A DNA stretch of 64,000 nucleotides from Limnohabitans sp. 63ED37-2 (GTDB lineage Bacteria > Pseudomonadota > Gammaproteobacteria > Burkholderiales > Burkholderiaceae_C): NCBI RefSeq assembly GCF_001412535.1, contig NZ_CP011774.1, positions 553,501 through 617,500 on the forward strand. Reading direction: 5' to 3'. The notes beneath the pieces were generated by a model that saw only the letters and a program-made list of their open reading frames with translations, had not been told where the DNA came from and ran no database searches. Of the stretch, positions 1 through 7,051 are shown piece by piece. A program made the translations under genes and the position numbers. Each line of letters begins with the position of its first letter. The stretch's first letter is position 1.

Positions 1-570
1 GACGGTGTGGGTGCCGAAGGCAAACTCAGCCATGATCAGATGCTGACCGACCCCGTGCAGGCCAAGGACTTTGTGGCCCAAACCGGTGTGGACGCGCTGG
101 CCATTGCCATTGGCACCAGTCACGGTGCCTACAAGTTCACCCGTCCGCCCACAGGCGACATCTTGGCCATGGACCGCATTGCCGCCATCCATGCCGCCAT
201 TCCCAACACGCATTTGGTGATGCACGGCAGCTCCAGCGTGCCGCAAGAGTGGTTGCAGATCATTCGCCAATACGGCGGCGACATCAAGGAAACCTATGGC
301 GTGCCGGTCGAAGAAATCGTGCGTGGCATCCAAAGCGGTGTGCGCAAGGTCAACATCGACACCGACATCCGCTTGGCCATGACCGGTGCCATGCGCCAGG
401 TGTTTGCGCAGCAGCCCTCGGAGTTCGATCCTCGCAAAGCCTTGGCGGCTGCCAAAAAGGCGGCAGCGGGCATTGTCAAGGCGCGTTTTGAGGCTTTTGG
501 TTGCGCCGGTCAAGCCCAAAAAATCCGCCCTGTCAGCCTCGACGCCATGGCCGCGCGTTACACGAATTGA
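1..570 (+). CDS. fba: Class II fructose-bisphosphate aldolase, C-terminal part (cut by window start)
   Basis: This is the last 189 residues of a class II (zinc-dependent) fructose-bisphosphate aldolase, which interconverts fructose 1,6-bisphosphate with DHAP and glyceraldehyde 3-phosphate. The reading frame is open from base 1, so the start lies outside the window. Visible family motifs are GTSHGAYK, whose His is a zinc-ligand region, LVMHGSSSVP, and KVNIDTDIRLAMTGAMR, which belongs to the phosphate-binding and catalytic face. The full protein is normally about 350 residues. A strong terminator follows at 653-683, so this is the last gene of its transcript. The class is clear; whether it is the glycolytic or the Calvin-cycle-type copy cannot be told from this part. 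Confidence 0.93.
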   Translation, partial: DGVGAEGKLSHDQMLTDPVQAKDFVAQTGVDALAIAIGTSHGAYKFTRPPTGDILAMDRIAAIHAAIPNTHLVMHGSSSVPQEWLQIIRQYGGDIKETYGVPVEEIVRGIQSGVRKVNIDTDIRLAMTGAMRQVFAQQPSEFDPRKALAAAKKAAAGIVKARFEAFGCAGQAQKIRPVSLDAMAARYTN

Positions 571-623
571 GGCAGATCAAAGCCTATGAAGTGATTTCTT
601 TTATGGTTGAGGCATTGTGGTTT

Positions 624-648
624 AGGGTGTGTTTGGTACACACACCCT
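624..648 (+). repeat. Inverted repeat, hairpin after aldolase gene
   Basis: The arms AGGGTGTGT and ACACACCCT are perfect 9-bp complements around a 7-base loop. The hairpin lies 5 bases before the terminator at 653-683, giving tandem stem-loops after the aldolase gene. It probably helps termination or protects the mRNA 3' end. Confidence 0.6.
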
Positions 649-652
649 GATT

Positions 653-683
653 GGGGGCTCTCTCACAGGAGCCCCCTTTTTTT
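653..683 (+). terminator. Rho-independent terminator of aldolase gene
   Basis: The perfect stem GGGGGCTC/GAGCCCCC has an 8-base loop and is followed by seven T. It lies 82 bases after the aldolase stop codon, and the next gene is on the opposite strand. Confidence 0.85.
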
Positions 684-711
684 CAACCTCCTCAACGCCG
701 CCAGTTGCAAG

Positions 712-1335
712 TCAACCTAGGCGCTTGCGTGCCGTCAGGCCCAGCAAGCCCGACATGCCTTGGTGTCCCGTGCCTTCGTTGATCTCAGCCTCGTAAGTTC
801 GCAGGTCCAGGATGTCCAGCTCGCCAAAGGCGTCCAGCATCAGGGCCTCGTCGTACAGATGCGCCAACTTGCCGGGGCCGCCTGTGTTGAAGTCCAGTTG
901 ACGCGGTGTGTAGCCCTGGATGATCAGGGTGCCGCCGGGCTTGAGGCTGTCCAGCATGCGAGCAAACAGGGTGCCGCGCTCCTCGGGTGTGGCGAACTGA
1001 AAAAAGATGCCCACCACGTTGTCGTAATGTGCAGGACGCCAGTCAAACGACTGCCAATCGCTGTGCACCCAATTCACCGCCACTTGGCGGCTTTGCGCCA
1101 AGGCCCGAGCTTTGTGGAGGGCGTTGTCCGAAAAATCAAAGGCATCAACCTGCAGGCCTTGCTGGGCCAGCCACACGCCGTTGCGGCCTTCGCCATCGGC
1201 CACGGCCAGCGCGGTGCCTGGCACCAAATGGGCCGCTTGTGATTTCAAATAGGCGTTGGGCGCTTCACCAAACACATAGTGCTCGGCGGCAAAGCGTTGG
1301 TTCCAGGTTTGTTGGGGGTTGTTGAATGTGCTCAT
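712..1335 (-). CDS. Class I SAM-dependent methyltransferase
   Basis: A 207-residue Rossmann-type methyltransferase. The SAM-binding motif I is seen as ALAVADGEGRNGVWLA at residues 42-57, followed by the acidic end of strand beta-2 in VDAFDFSD near residue 65. The N-terminal WNQRF...YVFGEAPNAYL pattern is typical of the TehB/thiopurine-methyltransferase-like subgroup. It is a soluble cytoplasmic enzyme, and its substrate cannot be read from the sequence. Downstream of it lies the convergent aldolase terminator. The Rrf2 gene ends 34 bases upstream on the same strand, so the two may form an operon. Confidence 0.8.
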   Translation of the reverse strand: MSTFNNPQQTWNQRFAAEHYVFGEAPNAYLKSQAAHLVPGTALAVADGEGRNGVWLAQQGLQVDAFDFSDNALHKARALAQSRQVAVNWVHSDWQSFDWRPAHYDNVVGIFFQFATPEERGTLFARMLDSLKPGGTLIIQGYTPRQLDFNTGGPGKLAHLYDEALMLDAFGELDILDLRTYEAEINEGTGHQGMSGLLGLTARKRLG

Positions 1336-1369
1336 GGTCGTTTCCTTGCAGGTGCAAGGCTAGCAGAGC

Positions 1370-1897
1370 CTAGAGCGCCATGTGCAACTGAAAGACCGAG
1401 TTGGGGGCCTTGGGCACCATGGGCGCGGCCAAAGGCTTGAACTTGAAACGGTTGACGACCGGTGTTTCAACCATCTGTGGTAGCGCTTGTGGGGTCACAA
1501 AATCGGACAAGGTCGACTGACTCAGGGTGTCAATGATCACCCGCTCAAGGCCCCACTCGTAGTCGGATGCTTCGATGGGCTGGTCTTCGCTGCCTTGCTG
1601 AGCCAAGGTGGGCTCAAACACCGCCGCAATGTCCCACATCGAAATCAGGGCCAAGTCGCCCCGGATTTCATAACCGCCACCCGGGCCTTTGCGGGCGGAC
1701 ACGATGTGTTGGTCTTTGAGCGGTTTGAGGATGCTCTCCAAGTTAGAGACCGACAGCTGCAGCCGCTGCGACAGCTCGGTGGTGGAGACCCTGCCCAAGT
1801 TTTGATGCGCGGCGATGATGACGCACACATCCATGGCGTTGATGGTTTTGTTCGAAATCATGTGTTGAACCCCCAGTGAGGAGAATTTTGCGTCCAA
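1370..1897 (-). CDS. Rrf2 family transcriptional regulator
   Basis: A 175-residue winged-helix regulator of the Rrf2 family. The N-terminal half shows the family pattern: the recognition helix STTELSQRLQLSVSNLESIL, then the wing VSARKGPGGGYEI. The C-terminal 70 residues are unlike IscR and lack its three-cysteine Fe-S motif, so an Fe-S cluster is not supported. Two starts compete. TTG at 1897 has a strong GAGGAG five bases upstream, while ATG at 1861 gives a 163-residue protein that begins at the usual family position. The methyltransferase gene lies just downstream on the same strand. The divergent MerR-type gene starts about 80 bases away. Confidence 0.8.
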   Translation of the reverse strand: MDAKFSSLGVQHMISNKTINAMDVCVIIAAHQNLGRVSTTELSQRLQLSVSNLESILKPLKDQHIVSARKGPGGGYEIRGDLALISMWDIAAVFEPTLAQQGSEDQPIEASDYEWGLERVIIDTLSQSTLSDFVTPQALPQMVETPVVNRFKFKPLAAPMVPKAPNSVFQLHMAL

Positions 1898-1979
1898 TAA
1901 CTCCTCAAAACCATGAATTTTTGTTTTTTAAGGCTATTTCGACATAAGATCTCAACAATACCTGAACAAAAACGCCTGT

Positions 1980-2996
1980 ATGCCCCACACTCCAAGTGCT
2001 CAGTCACCGCTTTACCGCATTGGCGCCGTCTCCAAAGCCACCGACATTCCGGTCTCCACCTTGCGCATCTGGCAAACGCGGTACGGGGCGTTCACACCCG
2101 TCAAGACCGAAGGCAACCAACGCCTGTTTGCCGAGCACGATGTGTCCAAAGCACTCTTGCTCAAGCAGCTGTCGGGTGCTGGGCATGGCATTGGCAGCAT
2201 CGCCCGTCTGGATCTGCCGCAGCTGCGCCAACTGTGTCACCCCGACCATCAGACGCCAACGGCGCAGGCCTTGGCCCAGCCCGTGTGTTTGGCGGTGGTC
2301 GGTTTGGGTTTGGCCAACCGCATCGAGTCGCGTCAATTTGCCGCGGTGCTGAGCCAGCACCGCATCCAAGTCACCGACGTGCTCGATGACCTGGCCGCCG
2401 CGCGACATGCGCCTTTGTCAGACAAGCCGCAAGTGTTGCTGATCAAGGTCAACTCGCTGCAGGACTCGGTGTTTGAGTCGATCCAGGCCCTGATGCAGCG
2501 CCAGCCCTTTGCACAGACCATCGTGCTCTACCACTTCGCGCCCGACAAGGTGGTGCAAGACATGAAGCGGGCGGGTTTGACGGTCCGGCGTGACCCGATA
2601 TCCGACAGCGAGTTGGCCGAGTTGCTGCAGTCGATTTTGTTTGTGGACCGCGACCGGGCGCAAGCCTATGGCCACCAAGGCGCGGTGATTGCTGGTCGCA
2701 AATATTCGGACGACACCTTGCGGCGTGTGGCGGGCATCTCGACCAATGTTTTGTGCGAGTGCCCCAAGCATGTGGCCGAGCTGATCGCGCAGTTGGCGAG
2801 TTTTGAGGCCTACAGCCAAGAGTGCCTGAACAAGAACACCGAAGACGCACACCTGCATTCGTATTTGCGTGCCATTTCCGGCTCCGCCCGCAGCTTGTTC
2901 GAAAACGCCCTTGAAAAAATTGCCCAACATGAAGGCATTGATTTGCGCGAATCGGCGCCGTTAAACGCGCCGAGCCAACACAACCGCAGCCGCTGA
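1980..2996 (+). CDS. MerR family transcriptional regulator with large effector domain
   Basis: A 338-residue protein. An N-terminal MerR helix-turn-helix occupies about residues 12-50: YRIGAVSKATDIPVSTLR, then the W-x-RYG and GNQRLF wing features. It lacks the usual coiled-coil plus Cys metal site. Instead residues of about 95-215 form alternating hydrophobic strands and helices (LAVVGLGLANRI, VLLIKVNSL, TIVLYHF), suggesting a Rossmann or B12-binding-like fold, as in CarH/LitR-type regulators. No DxHxxG cobalamin motif is seen, so the ligand is unknown. The 3' end overlaps the convergent coq7 gene by 36 bases. Confidence 0.75.
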   Translation: MPHTPSAQSPLYRIGAVSKATDIPVSTLRIWQTRYGAFTPVKTEGNQRLFAEHDVSKALLLKQLSGAGHGIGSIARLDLPQLRQLCHPDHQTPTAQALAQPVCLAVVGLGLANRIESRQFAAVLSQHRIQVTDVLDDLAAARHAPLSDKPQVLLIKVNSLQDSVFESIQALMQRQPFAQTIVLYHFAPDKVVQDMKRAGLTVRRDPISDSELAELLQSILFVDRDRAQAYGHQGAVIAGRKYSDDTLRRVAGISTNVLCECPKHVAELIAQLASFEAYSQECLNKNTEDAHLHSYLRAISGSARSLFENALEKIAQHEGIDLRESAPLNAPSQHNRSR

Positions 2997-3521
2997 TCCG
3001 GAGCCGACCACGGCGCACCACAGGCGCAAAAGCCAAGATTTTTTGGGGCCTGCCAAGGCGGCGGCTTCGTCGCGGTGGTGTTGTTCGTCGGCCTGGCAGC
3101 GCTGCAGCAAAGGCAGCAGGCCTTCGGGGCCGCCGTGCACCTGCAGGTGGTCGATTTGCTGTTGGTAATGCACGTCCACAAAGGTCTCGACCGCGGCGAT
3201 GGTGCCGTAAACGGCGCGTCGACCGAACAGTGCGGGCAGCGCCCCGGTCAGCCAGCCTGCGATGCACCAAGGCACCAACAGACGGCTTGGCTGGTAAGCG
3301 GGCAACCAAGCTTCAAGCAATCGCAGGTGTTCGGCTTCGGTGTCGCCGTGTTCTTTGGCAAAGGCCAGCAACTGGGCATCTTGTCGCCAGCGGGCCACGG
3401 CGGTGATGCCTTTGTAAATGTAGACCGCACCGGTTTCGCCGGCGTGGTCAGAGCGCATCTCACGCACCATGTGCCGTGACAGTTGGTGAGAAGGGTGTTC
3501 AGGAGGTGCGGGGTTGTTCAC
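2961..3521 (-). CDS. coq7: 2-polyprenyl-3-methyl-6-methoxy-1,4-benzoquinone monooxygenase (Coq7)
   Basis: Coq7 hydroxylates demethoxyubiquinol in ubiquinone biosynthesis, using a carboxylate-bridged di-iron centre on the membrane surface. In this 186-residue protein the iron ligands are visible in order: DHAGETGA (E29), TEAEH (E62, H65), VETFVDVHY (E112) and DEQHHRDEA near residues 145-152. The hydrophobic stretch around residues 80-100 (LLVPWCIAGWLTGALPALFG) fits the membrane-associating helix. The protein is slightly shorter than the roughly 210 residues usual in related bacteria, but no motif is missing. It is convergent and overlapping with the MerR gene. Confidence 0.93.
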   Translation of the reverse strand: MNNPAPPEHPSHQLSRHMVREMRSDHAGETGAVYIYKGITAVARWRQDAQLLAFAKEHGDTEAEHLRLLEAWLPAYQPSRLLVPWCIAGWLTGALPALFGRRAVYGTIAAVETFVDVHYQQQIDHLQVHGGPEGLLPLLQRCQADEQHHRDEAAALAGPKKSWLLRLWCAVVGSGSAAAVVLARRV

Positions 3522-3734
3522 GGCAGGTTGTGGTTAAGGGTCGTGTTTCGACCCGAGAGCTCATCCTATCGGTCACGCTTTGCCCTTGAACCGCCGGGGC
3601 CCTTTTGCGCTCATGGGGATGTGTCAAGTTCCGAAGTGCTTTGCCATTAACGCGTGGAGGGGCTGAGTTGAAAGCGGGTCGTTTGAACCAACATTAAATA
3701 TAATCAAATACTGATATTTTAAAAGGGACCTTTG

Positions 3735-4157
3735 ATGTCTGCATGCTTGAAGCGTTTTTTAACCGCGATGGTGATTGTTGTAGGTTTACAAGGCTGCAGC
3801 CCCGAAGTGGCACTGCCCAACGTATCTCTGGAGCAAGCCCGTGTCGAGCATGAGGCGGGCAAGGTGTTGATGATCGACATCCGTGAGCCCCAAGAGCACG
3901 CCACGGGTGTGGCCCAAGGCGTGGTTTTGCTGCCCATGAGCCAGGTGGCGCAGCGCGTGGCCGAGATTCCTAAGCAAGCCGATCAACCGGTTTTGTTGAT
4001 CTGCAACACCCAAAACCGCTCGCGTGCTGTGACCGAGGCGCTGCAAGAGCAGGGTTTCACCAACATTCGTTATGTCAAAGGCGGCATGAGCGAGTGGGCC
4101 CAGCGTGGCTGGCCCATGGTCAAGCCACAAGACTTGGTGGGACCGCCTAAATCTTGA
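3735..4157 (+). CDS. Rhodanese-like lipoprotein
   Basis: A single-domain rhodanese (sulfurtransferase) of 140 residues with a lipoprotein signal: hydrophobic residues 8-18, then LQGC with the lipidated Cys at 21. The active-site loop is ICNTQNRSR with catalytic Cys90, which should accept sulfane sulfur as a persulfide. The ATG at 3735 follows AAGGGA at a good distance, so I prefer it to a TTG three bases upstream. It was probably exported and anchored to face the periplasm. It is the first gene of a redox/sulfur block with AhpD-like, OsmC and CsoR-family neighbours. The AT-rich region just upstream (3694-3725) probably contains its promoter. Confidence 0.85.
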   Translation: MSACLKRFLTAMVIVVGLQGCSPEVALPNVSLEQARVEHEAGKVLMIDIREPQEHATGVAQGVVLLPMSQVAQRVAEIPKQADQPVLLICNTQNRSRAVTEALQEQGFTNIRYVKGGMSEWAQRGWPMVKPQDLVGPPKS

Positions 4158-4186
4158 TGTAGAGCAAATGGGGATTTCAGTGGCAG

Positions 4187-4206
4187 ATATAAACTGAGAC
4201 TTATAT
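4187..4206. promoter_or_regulatory. Palindrome ATATAA-N8-TTATAT, candidate ArsR-type operator
   Basis: A perfect inverted repeat with 6-bp arms and an 8-base spacer lies 73 bases before the AhpD-like gene. The geometry (6-bp arms, N8) is the same as in the palindrome before the sox-linked ArsR gene, though the arm sequence differs. This suggests control of the AhpD-OsmC pair by an ArsR-family repressor, possibly the one encoded at 5496-5831. The link is inference. Confidence 0.4.
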
Positions 4207-4278
4207 AAGGTCTTTTGGTGCGTCCCAACACCCTCGGCCTGGGTTCAGTTTGTCCTCACCATCAGAAAGGTAAGCTCC

Positions 4279-4632
4279 ATGAGCACGTTTGACCACCCCG
4301 GCTTGATGCAAGACATCAACGAATGCCTGGTCCCGTTTCGCAAAAGCCAGCCCGACGCAATGAAAGGCTTTGGCCAATTGGCTCAGGCGGCCATGGCGGA
4401 GGGTGCGTTGAGCACCAAACACAAGGAGCTGATGGCACTTGCGATTGGCGTCACACAGCGCTGCTCGGGTTGCATCGGTTTTCACGTCAAAGCCTTGATC
4501 AAACTCGGGGCCACGCGGGCCGAGCTGGAGGAAATGCTGGCGGTGTGCGTGTACATGGGCGGCGGCCCGGCCTTGATGTACGCGGCAGAAGCTGTCAAAG
4601 CCTGGGATGACCTTCAGGCAGCGCAGGCTTGA
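4279..4632 (+). CDS. Carboxymuconolactone decarboxylase family (AhpD-like) protein
   Basis: A 117-residue all-helical CMD-family protein. It carries the AhpD-type redox site CSGC at residues 62-65 with His69 and an upstream conserved Glu in KHKELMALAIG. In AhpD these residues relay protons and electrons to reduce peroxides, so a thiol-peroxidase or redox-carrier role is more likely than ring decarboxylation. The OsmC gene starts three bases after its stop, so the two are surely co-transcribed. A perfect ATATAA-N8-TTATAT palindrome lies upstream at 4187-4206. Confidence 0.87.
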   Translation: MSTFDHPGLMQDINECLVPFRKSQPDAMKGFGQLAQAAMAEGALSTKHKELMALAIGVTQRCSGCIGFHVKALIKLGATRAELEEMLAVCVYMGGGPALMYAAEAVKAWDDLQAAQA

Positions 4633-4635
4633 GCC

Positions 4636-5085
4636 ATGAGCGAAAAACGCATTTCGGTCACGCTGACCCAGCAGCACGATTACCGATTCGACATCCGTTT
4701 TGACGACAGCATGCCGGTGGTGACCAGCGACGAGCCCGCGCCCTTGGGCACGGGCCTGGGGCCGTCGCCCGTGCAGTTGCTCTGTGCCGCTGTGGGCAAT
4801 TGCCTGAGCGATTCGTTGCTGTTTGCCTTGCGCAAATTCAAACAAGCCCCCGAGCCTTTGCGCTGCGAGGTGCAAGCTGAAGTGGGTCGAAATGTCGATG
4901 GCCGCATGCGCGTGTTGGAGATGGCGGCCAATTTGCACTTGGGGGTAAGCGCCGCTCGGCTCGAGCAGCTAGAGCGTGTGTTGGGCCAGTTCGAAGGTTT
5001 TTGTACCGTCACCCAAAGTGTGGGGCAGGGCATTCCGATCCAGGTCCGGGTGCTCGACGCCGATGGCGTGGTGCTCAAGTCCTGA
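4636..5085 (+). CDS. OsmC family protein
   Basis: A 149-residue OsmC/Ohr-superfamily protein. The two redox cysteines of the family are present: Cys56 in AAVGNCLSDSL and Cys123 in GFCTVTQS. Family members reduce organic hydroperoxides or act on persulfides. With AhpD-like and rhodanese proteins beside it, a role in handling peroxides or reactive sulfur is plausible, but the sequence does not decide between them. It follows the AhpD-like gene by three bases. It is convergent with the CsoR/FrmR-family gene that ends at 5104. Confidence 0.87.
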   Translation: MSEKRISVTLTQQHDYRFDIRFDDSMPVVTSDEPAPLGTGLGPSPVQLLCAAVGNCLSDSLLFALRKFKQAPEPLRCEVQAEVGRNVDGRMRVLEMAANLHLGVSAARLEQLERVLGQFEGFCTVTQSVGQGIPIQVRVLDADGVVLKS

Positions 5086-5103
5086 GCGGACTGCACCCTG
5101 ATT

Positions 5104-5349
5104 TCAGGCGAATTTGGTCAACATTTCCGCCACGTGCTCCGGCGACTGGTCCCCTTGCTCGATCATGCAGCCGACCATGGAGAAAAAGGATTTGTCCAGC
5201 GCCTTGCGGGCGGCGGCCATTTGTTGGGCGATCTTTTCGCAATCGGCATCGGCTTCGATGAGTTTTTGCAAGCCGCGAAGCTGCCCTTCAATGCGTGCCA
5301 AGCGGGCGCACAGGTTTTTCTTTTTCTCGGCGTTCACGATGCGGCTCAT
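5104..5349 (-). CDS. CsoR/FrmR/RcnR-family (DUF156) transcriptional repressor
   Basis: An 81-residue all-helical repressor of the DUF156 family. The family helix RLARIEGQLRGLQKLI is clear. Cysteines are at 14, 37 and 61. Cys37 matches the conserved sensor cysteine, as in FrmR Cys35, but Cys61 falls one residue before the position of the second ligand (His60 in FrmR). The usual His is absent. A two-Cys arrangement without His recalls persulfide sensing by CstR more than copper or formaldehyde sensing, but the spacing is not that of CstR either. It lies downstream of the ArsR gene on the same strand. Its ligand remains open. Confidence 0.8.
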   Translation of the reverse strand: MSRIVNAEKKKNLCARLARIEGQLRGLQKLIEADADCEKIAQQMAAARKALDKSFFSMVGCMIEQGDQSPEHVAEMLTKFA

Positions 5350-5364
5350 TCAGGTCTCCTGATG

Positions 5365-5388
5365 GGCCCCTGATGAGAGGGCGGGGCC
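5365..5388. repeat. Inverted repeat GGCCCC/GGGGCC in leader of the CsoR-family gene
   Basis: Perfect 6-bp G/C arms with a 12-base spacer lie 16-39 bases upstream of the DUF156 gene start. G-tract palindromes are typical operators of this repressor family, so autoregulation is possible. A simple leader hairpin is the alternative. Confidence 0.3.
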
Positions 5389-5495
5389 ATTGGAGCGCCA
5401 TGATAGCTTTTTGCGATGAGGCTTGAAATGGACGGACATGCGCGAGCCCGCCAGATGCCGGGTCCCAATGGCCGGGACATGAAGGATCGTGGGTT

Positions 5496-5831
5496 TTAAC
5501 CCGGCGAGAACAAGGCCCGGTCGCTGGAGGTTTGTTCGTATTGCCGCGCGATGTTGGCGCAGACCAAGTCGCACAGGGCGTAGATGGAGGGGTCGCTCAC
5601 TTTGTAGAACACACTCGCGCCACGGCTTTCGCGGGCCACGATGCCGTGTTGGGCCAGGTAAGACAGGTGGCGCGACACGTTGGCCGAGGAGTAGCCCGAC
5701 AACTGGGCCAACTCGCCCACATTGTGTTCAGCCTCGCGCAGCAGATTGAGGATTTGCAGGCGTGTTGGCTCAGACAGCGCCTGGAAGTAGGCAGCAATCT
5801 GTTCAAGTGCTTTGGCTGGCAAGTTTTTCAT
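5496..5831 (-). CDS. ArsR family transcriptional repressor (efflux-linked)
   Basis: A 111-residue winged-helix repressor of the ArsR/SmtB family. The helix-turn-helix is NVGELAQLSGYSSANVSRHL at about residues 37-56, and the wing is GIVARESRGASVFYKV. No ELCVCDL metal motif is present. Two cysteines (87 and 91) lie in the C-terminal helix ALCDLVCANIAR. The ATG at 5831 has GGAG about seven bases upstream; a longer open frame runs through it but lacks that support. It is divergent from the RND efflux operon, and the shared 132-base region holds a palindrome at 5908-5923. It probably represses that operon and itself. Confidence 0.87.
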   Translation of the reverse strand: MKNLPAKALEQIAAYFQALSEPTRLQILNLLREAEHNVGELAQLSGYSSANVSRHLSYLAQHGIVARESRGASVFYKVSDPSIYALCDLVCANIARQYEQTSSDRALFSPG

Positions 5832-5907
5832 GGGCGCTCCATTACACAACAATTTCAAACAATGAAGAACAGGGTTTGACAAGGTGTTGCAATTGATTGT
5901 ATCATTG

Positions 5908-5923
5908 CGCATATACGCAAACA
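5908..5923. promoter_or_regulatory. Palindrome TTGCG-N6-CGCAA between ArsR gene and efflux operon
   Basis: The arms TTGCG and CGCAA are perfect complements around CATATA. The site sits in the divergent promoter region between the ArsR gene (start 5831) and the adaptor gene (start 5964), where an ArsR dimer would be expected to bind. It can also be read as TTGC-N8-GCAA, the same spacing as the other ArsR-type sites in the window. Confidence 0.5.
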
Positions 5924-5963
5924 ACCAAATGTGCAAAATAAACGGTTTGACGGAGAAGTTTTG

Positions 5964-7040
5964 ATGAACAGACGATCGATTTTGGCTGCGGCCATGGCTT
6001 TTGCAGGATTGACCAGTGCCCCGGTTTGGGCCAATGCCGAGGCGGCAGCGGTCAAAAGTGTAGCCGCTCAAGCCGGTGTGGCGGGTGCCCAAGAGGTGAG
6101 TTTGGATGCCGTGGTCGAGGCGGTGCGACAAGCCACCTTGTCGGCTCAGGTCCCCGGGGCCATCGTCAGTTTGAACGTGAAGGCCGGTGATCGGGTGCGG
6201 GCGGGCCAAGAGTTGCTGCGGATTGACGCCAGCGCTGCCCAGCAAAACGTGGCGGGCAGCACCGCCCAGCTCGAAGCCGCACAGGCCAATTTGCGCGTGG
6301 CCAGCAAAGAGCTGGACCGCCAAAAGCAACTCTTCCAAAAGCAATACATCAGCCAGGGTGCTCTTGAACGCGCCCAAGCCCAGTACGACGCAGCCCAAGC
6401 CCAGGTGCAGGCCCAGCAAGCGCAGACCCGCGCTGCCCAAACCCAAACCGGTTTCTTCAGTGTGCGTGCCCCTTTTCATGGCGTGGTGTCTGATGTGCCC
6501 GTCACCTTGGGTGACATGGCCATGCCGGGACGCCCCTTGGTGACTTTGCACGACCCCTCAGCTTTGCGCGTGAGCGCGGCCGTGCCGCAGTCGATGATTG
6601 AAGGTGTTCGCAAGCAGCTGAAATCGGTGCGTTACGAGATCGCGGGCCACACCAGCGTGGCCGCTGCCAGTGTGCAAATGCTGCCCGCTGTAGACCCGGT
6701 GACACACACGGCGCAGTTGCGTGTGGCTTTGCCTGCGGGTATTGAAGGCATGGTGCCCGGCATGTTTGCCCGGGTTTGGGTGCCTGGCAGCTTGGCCAGT
6801 GTTGCAACTCAGAACGGAACTCAGGATGCCGTCTCAAGTGGCCGTGTCTTCTTGCCGCTCTCAGCCATCGTGCGCCGCGCCGAGATGACCGGTGTGTACG
6901 TGATGGACGCACAGGGTAAACCGCGTTTGCGCCAAGTGCGCTTGGGGCGCACCACGGGCCAGACCGTCGAGGTGCTGTCCGGTGTGAGTGCGGGTGAGCA
7001 GGTGGTGACCGAGCCCGCCAGCCTTGGCAAGAAACTCTGA
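5964..7040 (+). CDS. RND efflux periplasmic adaptor subunit (HlyD/MFP family)
   Basis: A 358-residue membrane-fusion protein that would link the inner-membrane RND pump to a TolC-type channel. The ATG at 5964 follows GGAGAAG and begins a clear signal peptide (NRRSILAAAMAFAGL, cut after VWA). The barrel-lipoyl pattern is present: VPGAIVSLNVKAGDRVRAGQELLRID. A coiled-coil hairpin of about residues 95-160, rich in Ala, Gln and Leu, comes next, followed by the second lipoyl half FFSVRAPFHGVVSDVPVTLGD. No metal-binding N- or C-terminal extension is seen. It is the first gene of an operon with the pump, a DUF2892 protein and an outer-membrane channel. Confidence 0.9.
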   Translation: MNRRSILAAAMAFAGLTSAPVWANAEAAAVKSVAAQAGVAGAQEVSLDAVVEAVRQATLSAQVPGAIVSLNVKAGDRVRAGQELLRIDASAAQQNVAGSTAQLEAAQANLRVASKELDRQKQLFQKQYISQGALERAQAQYDAAQAQVQAQQAQTRAAQTQTGFFSVRAPFHGVVSDVPVTLGDMAMPGRPLVTLHDPSALRVSAAVPQSMIEGVRKQLKSVRYEIAGHTSVAAASVQMLPAVDPVTHTAQLRVALPAGIEGMVPGMFARVWVPGSLASVATQNGTQDAVSSGRVFLPLSAIVRRAEMTGVYVMDAQGKPRLRQVRLGRTTGQTVEVLSGVSAGEQVVTEPASLGKKL

Positions 7041-7051
7041 AAGCGAACCCC

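Noticed and set aside
5832..6551. Extension of the ArsR frame by 240 codons upstream
   Set aside because: It overlaps the adaptor gene and the divergent promoter, and the ATG at 5831 has a good ribosome-binding site and begins the normal family length.
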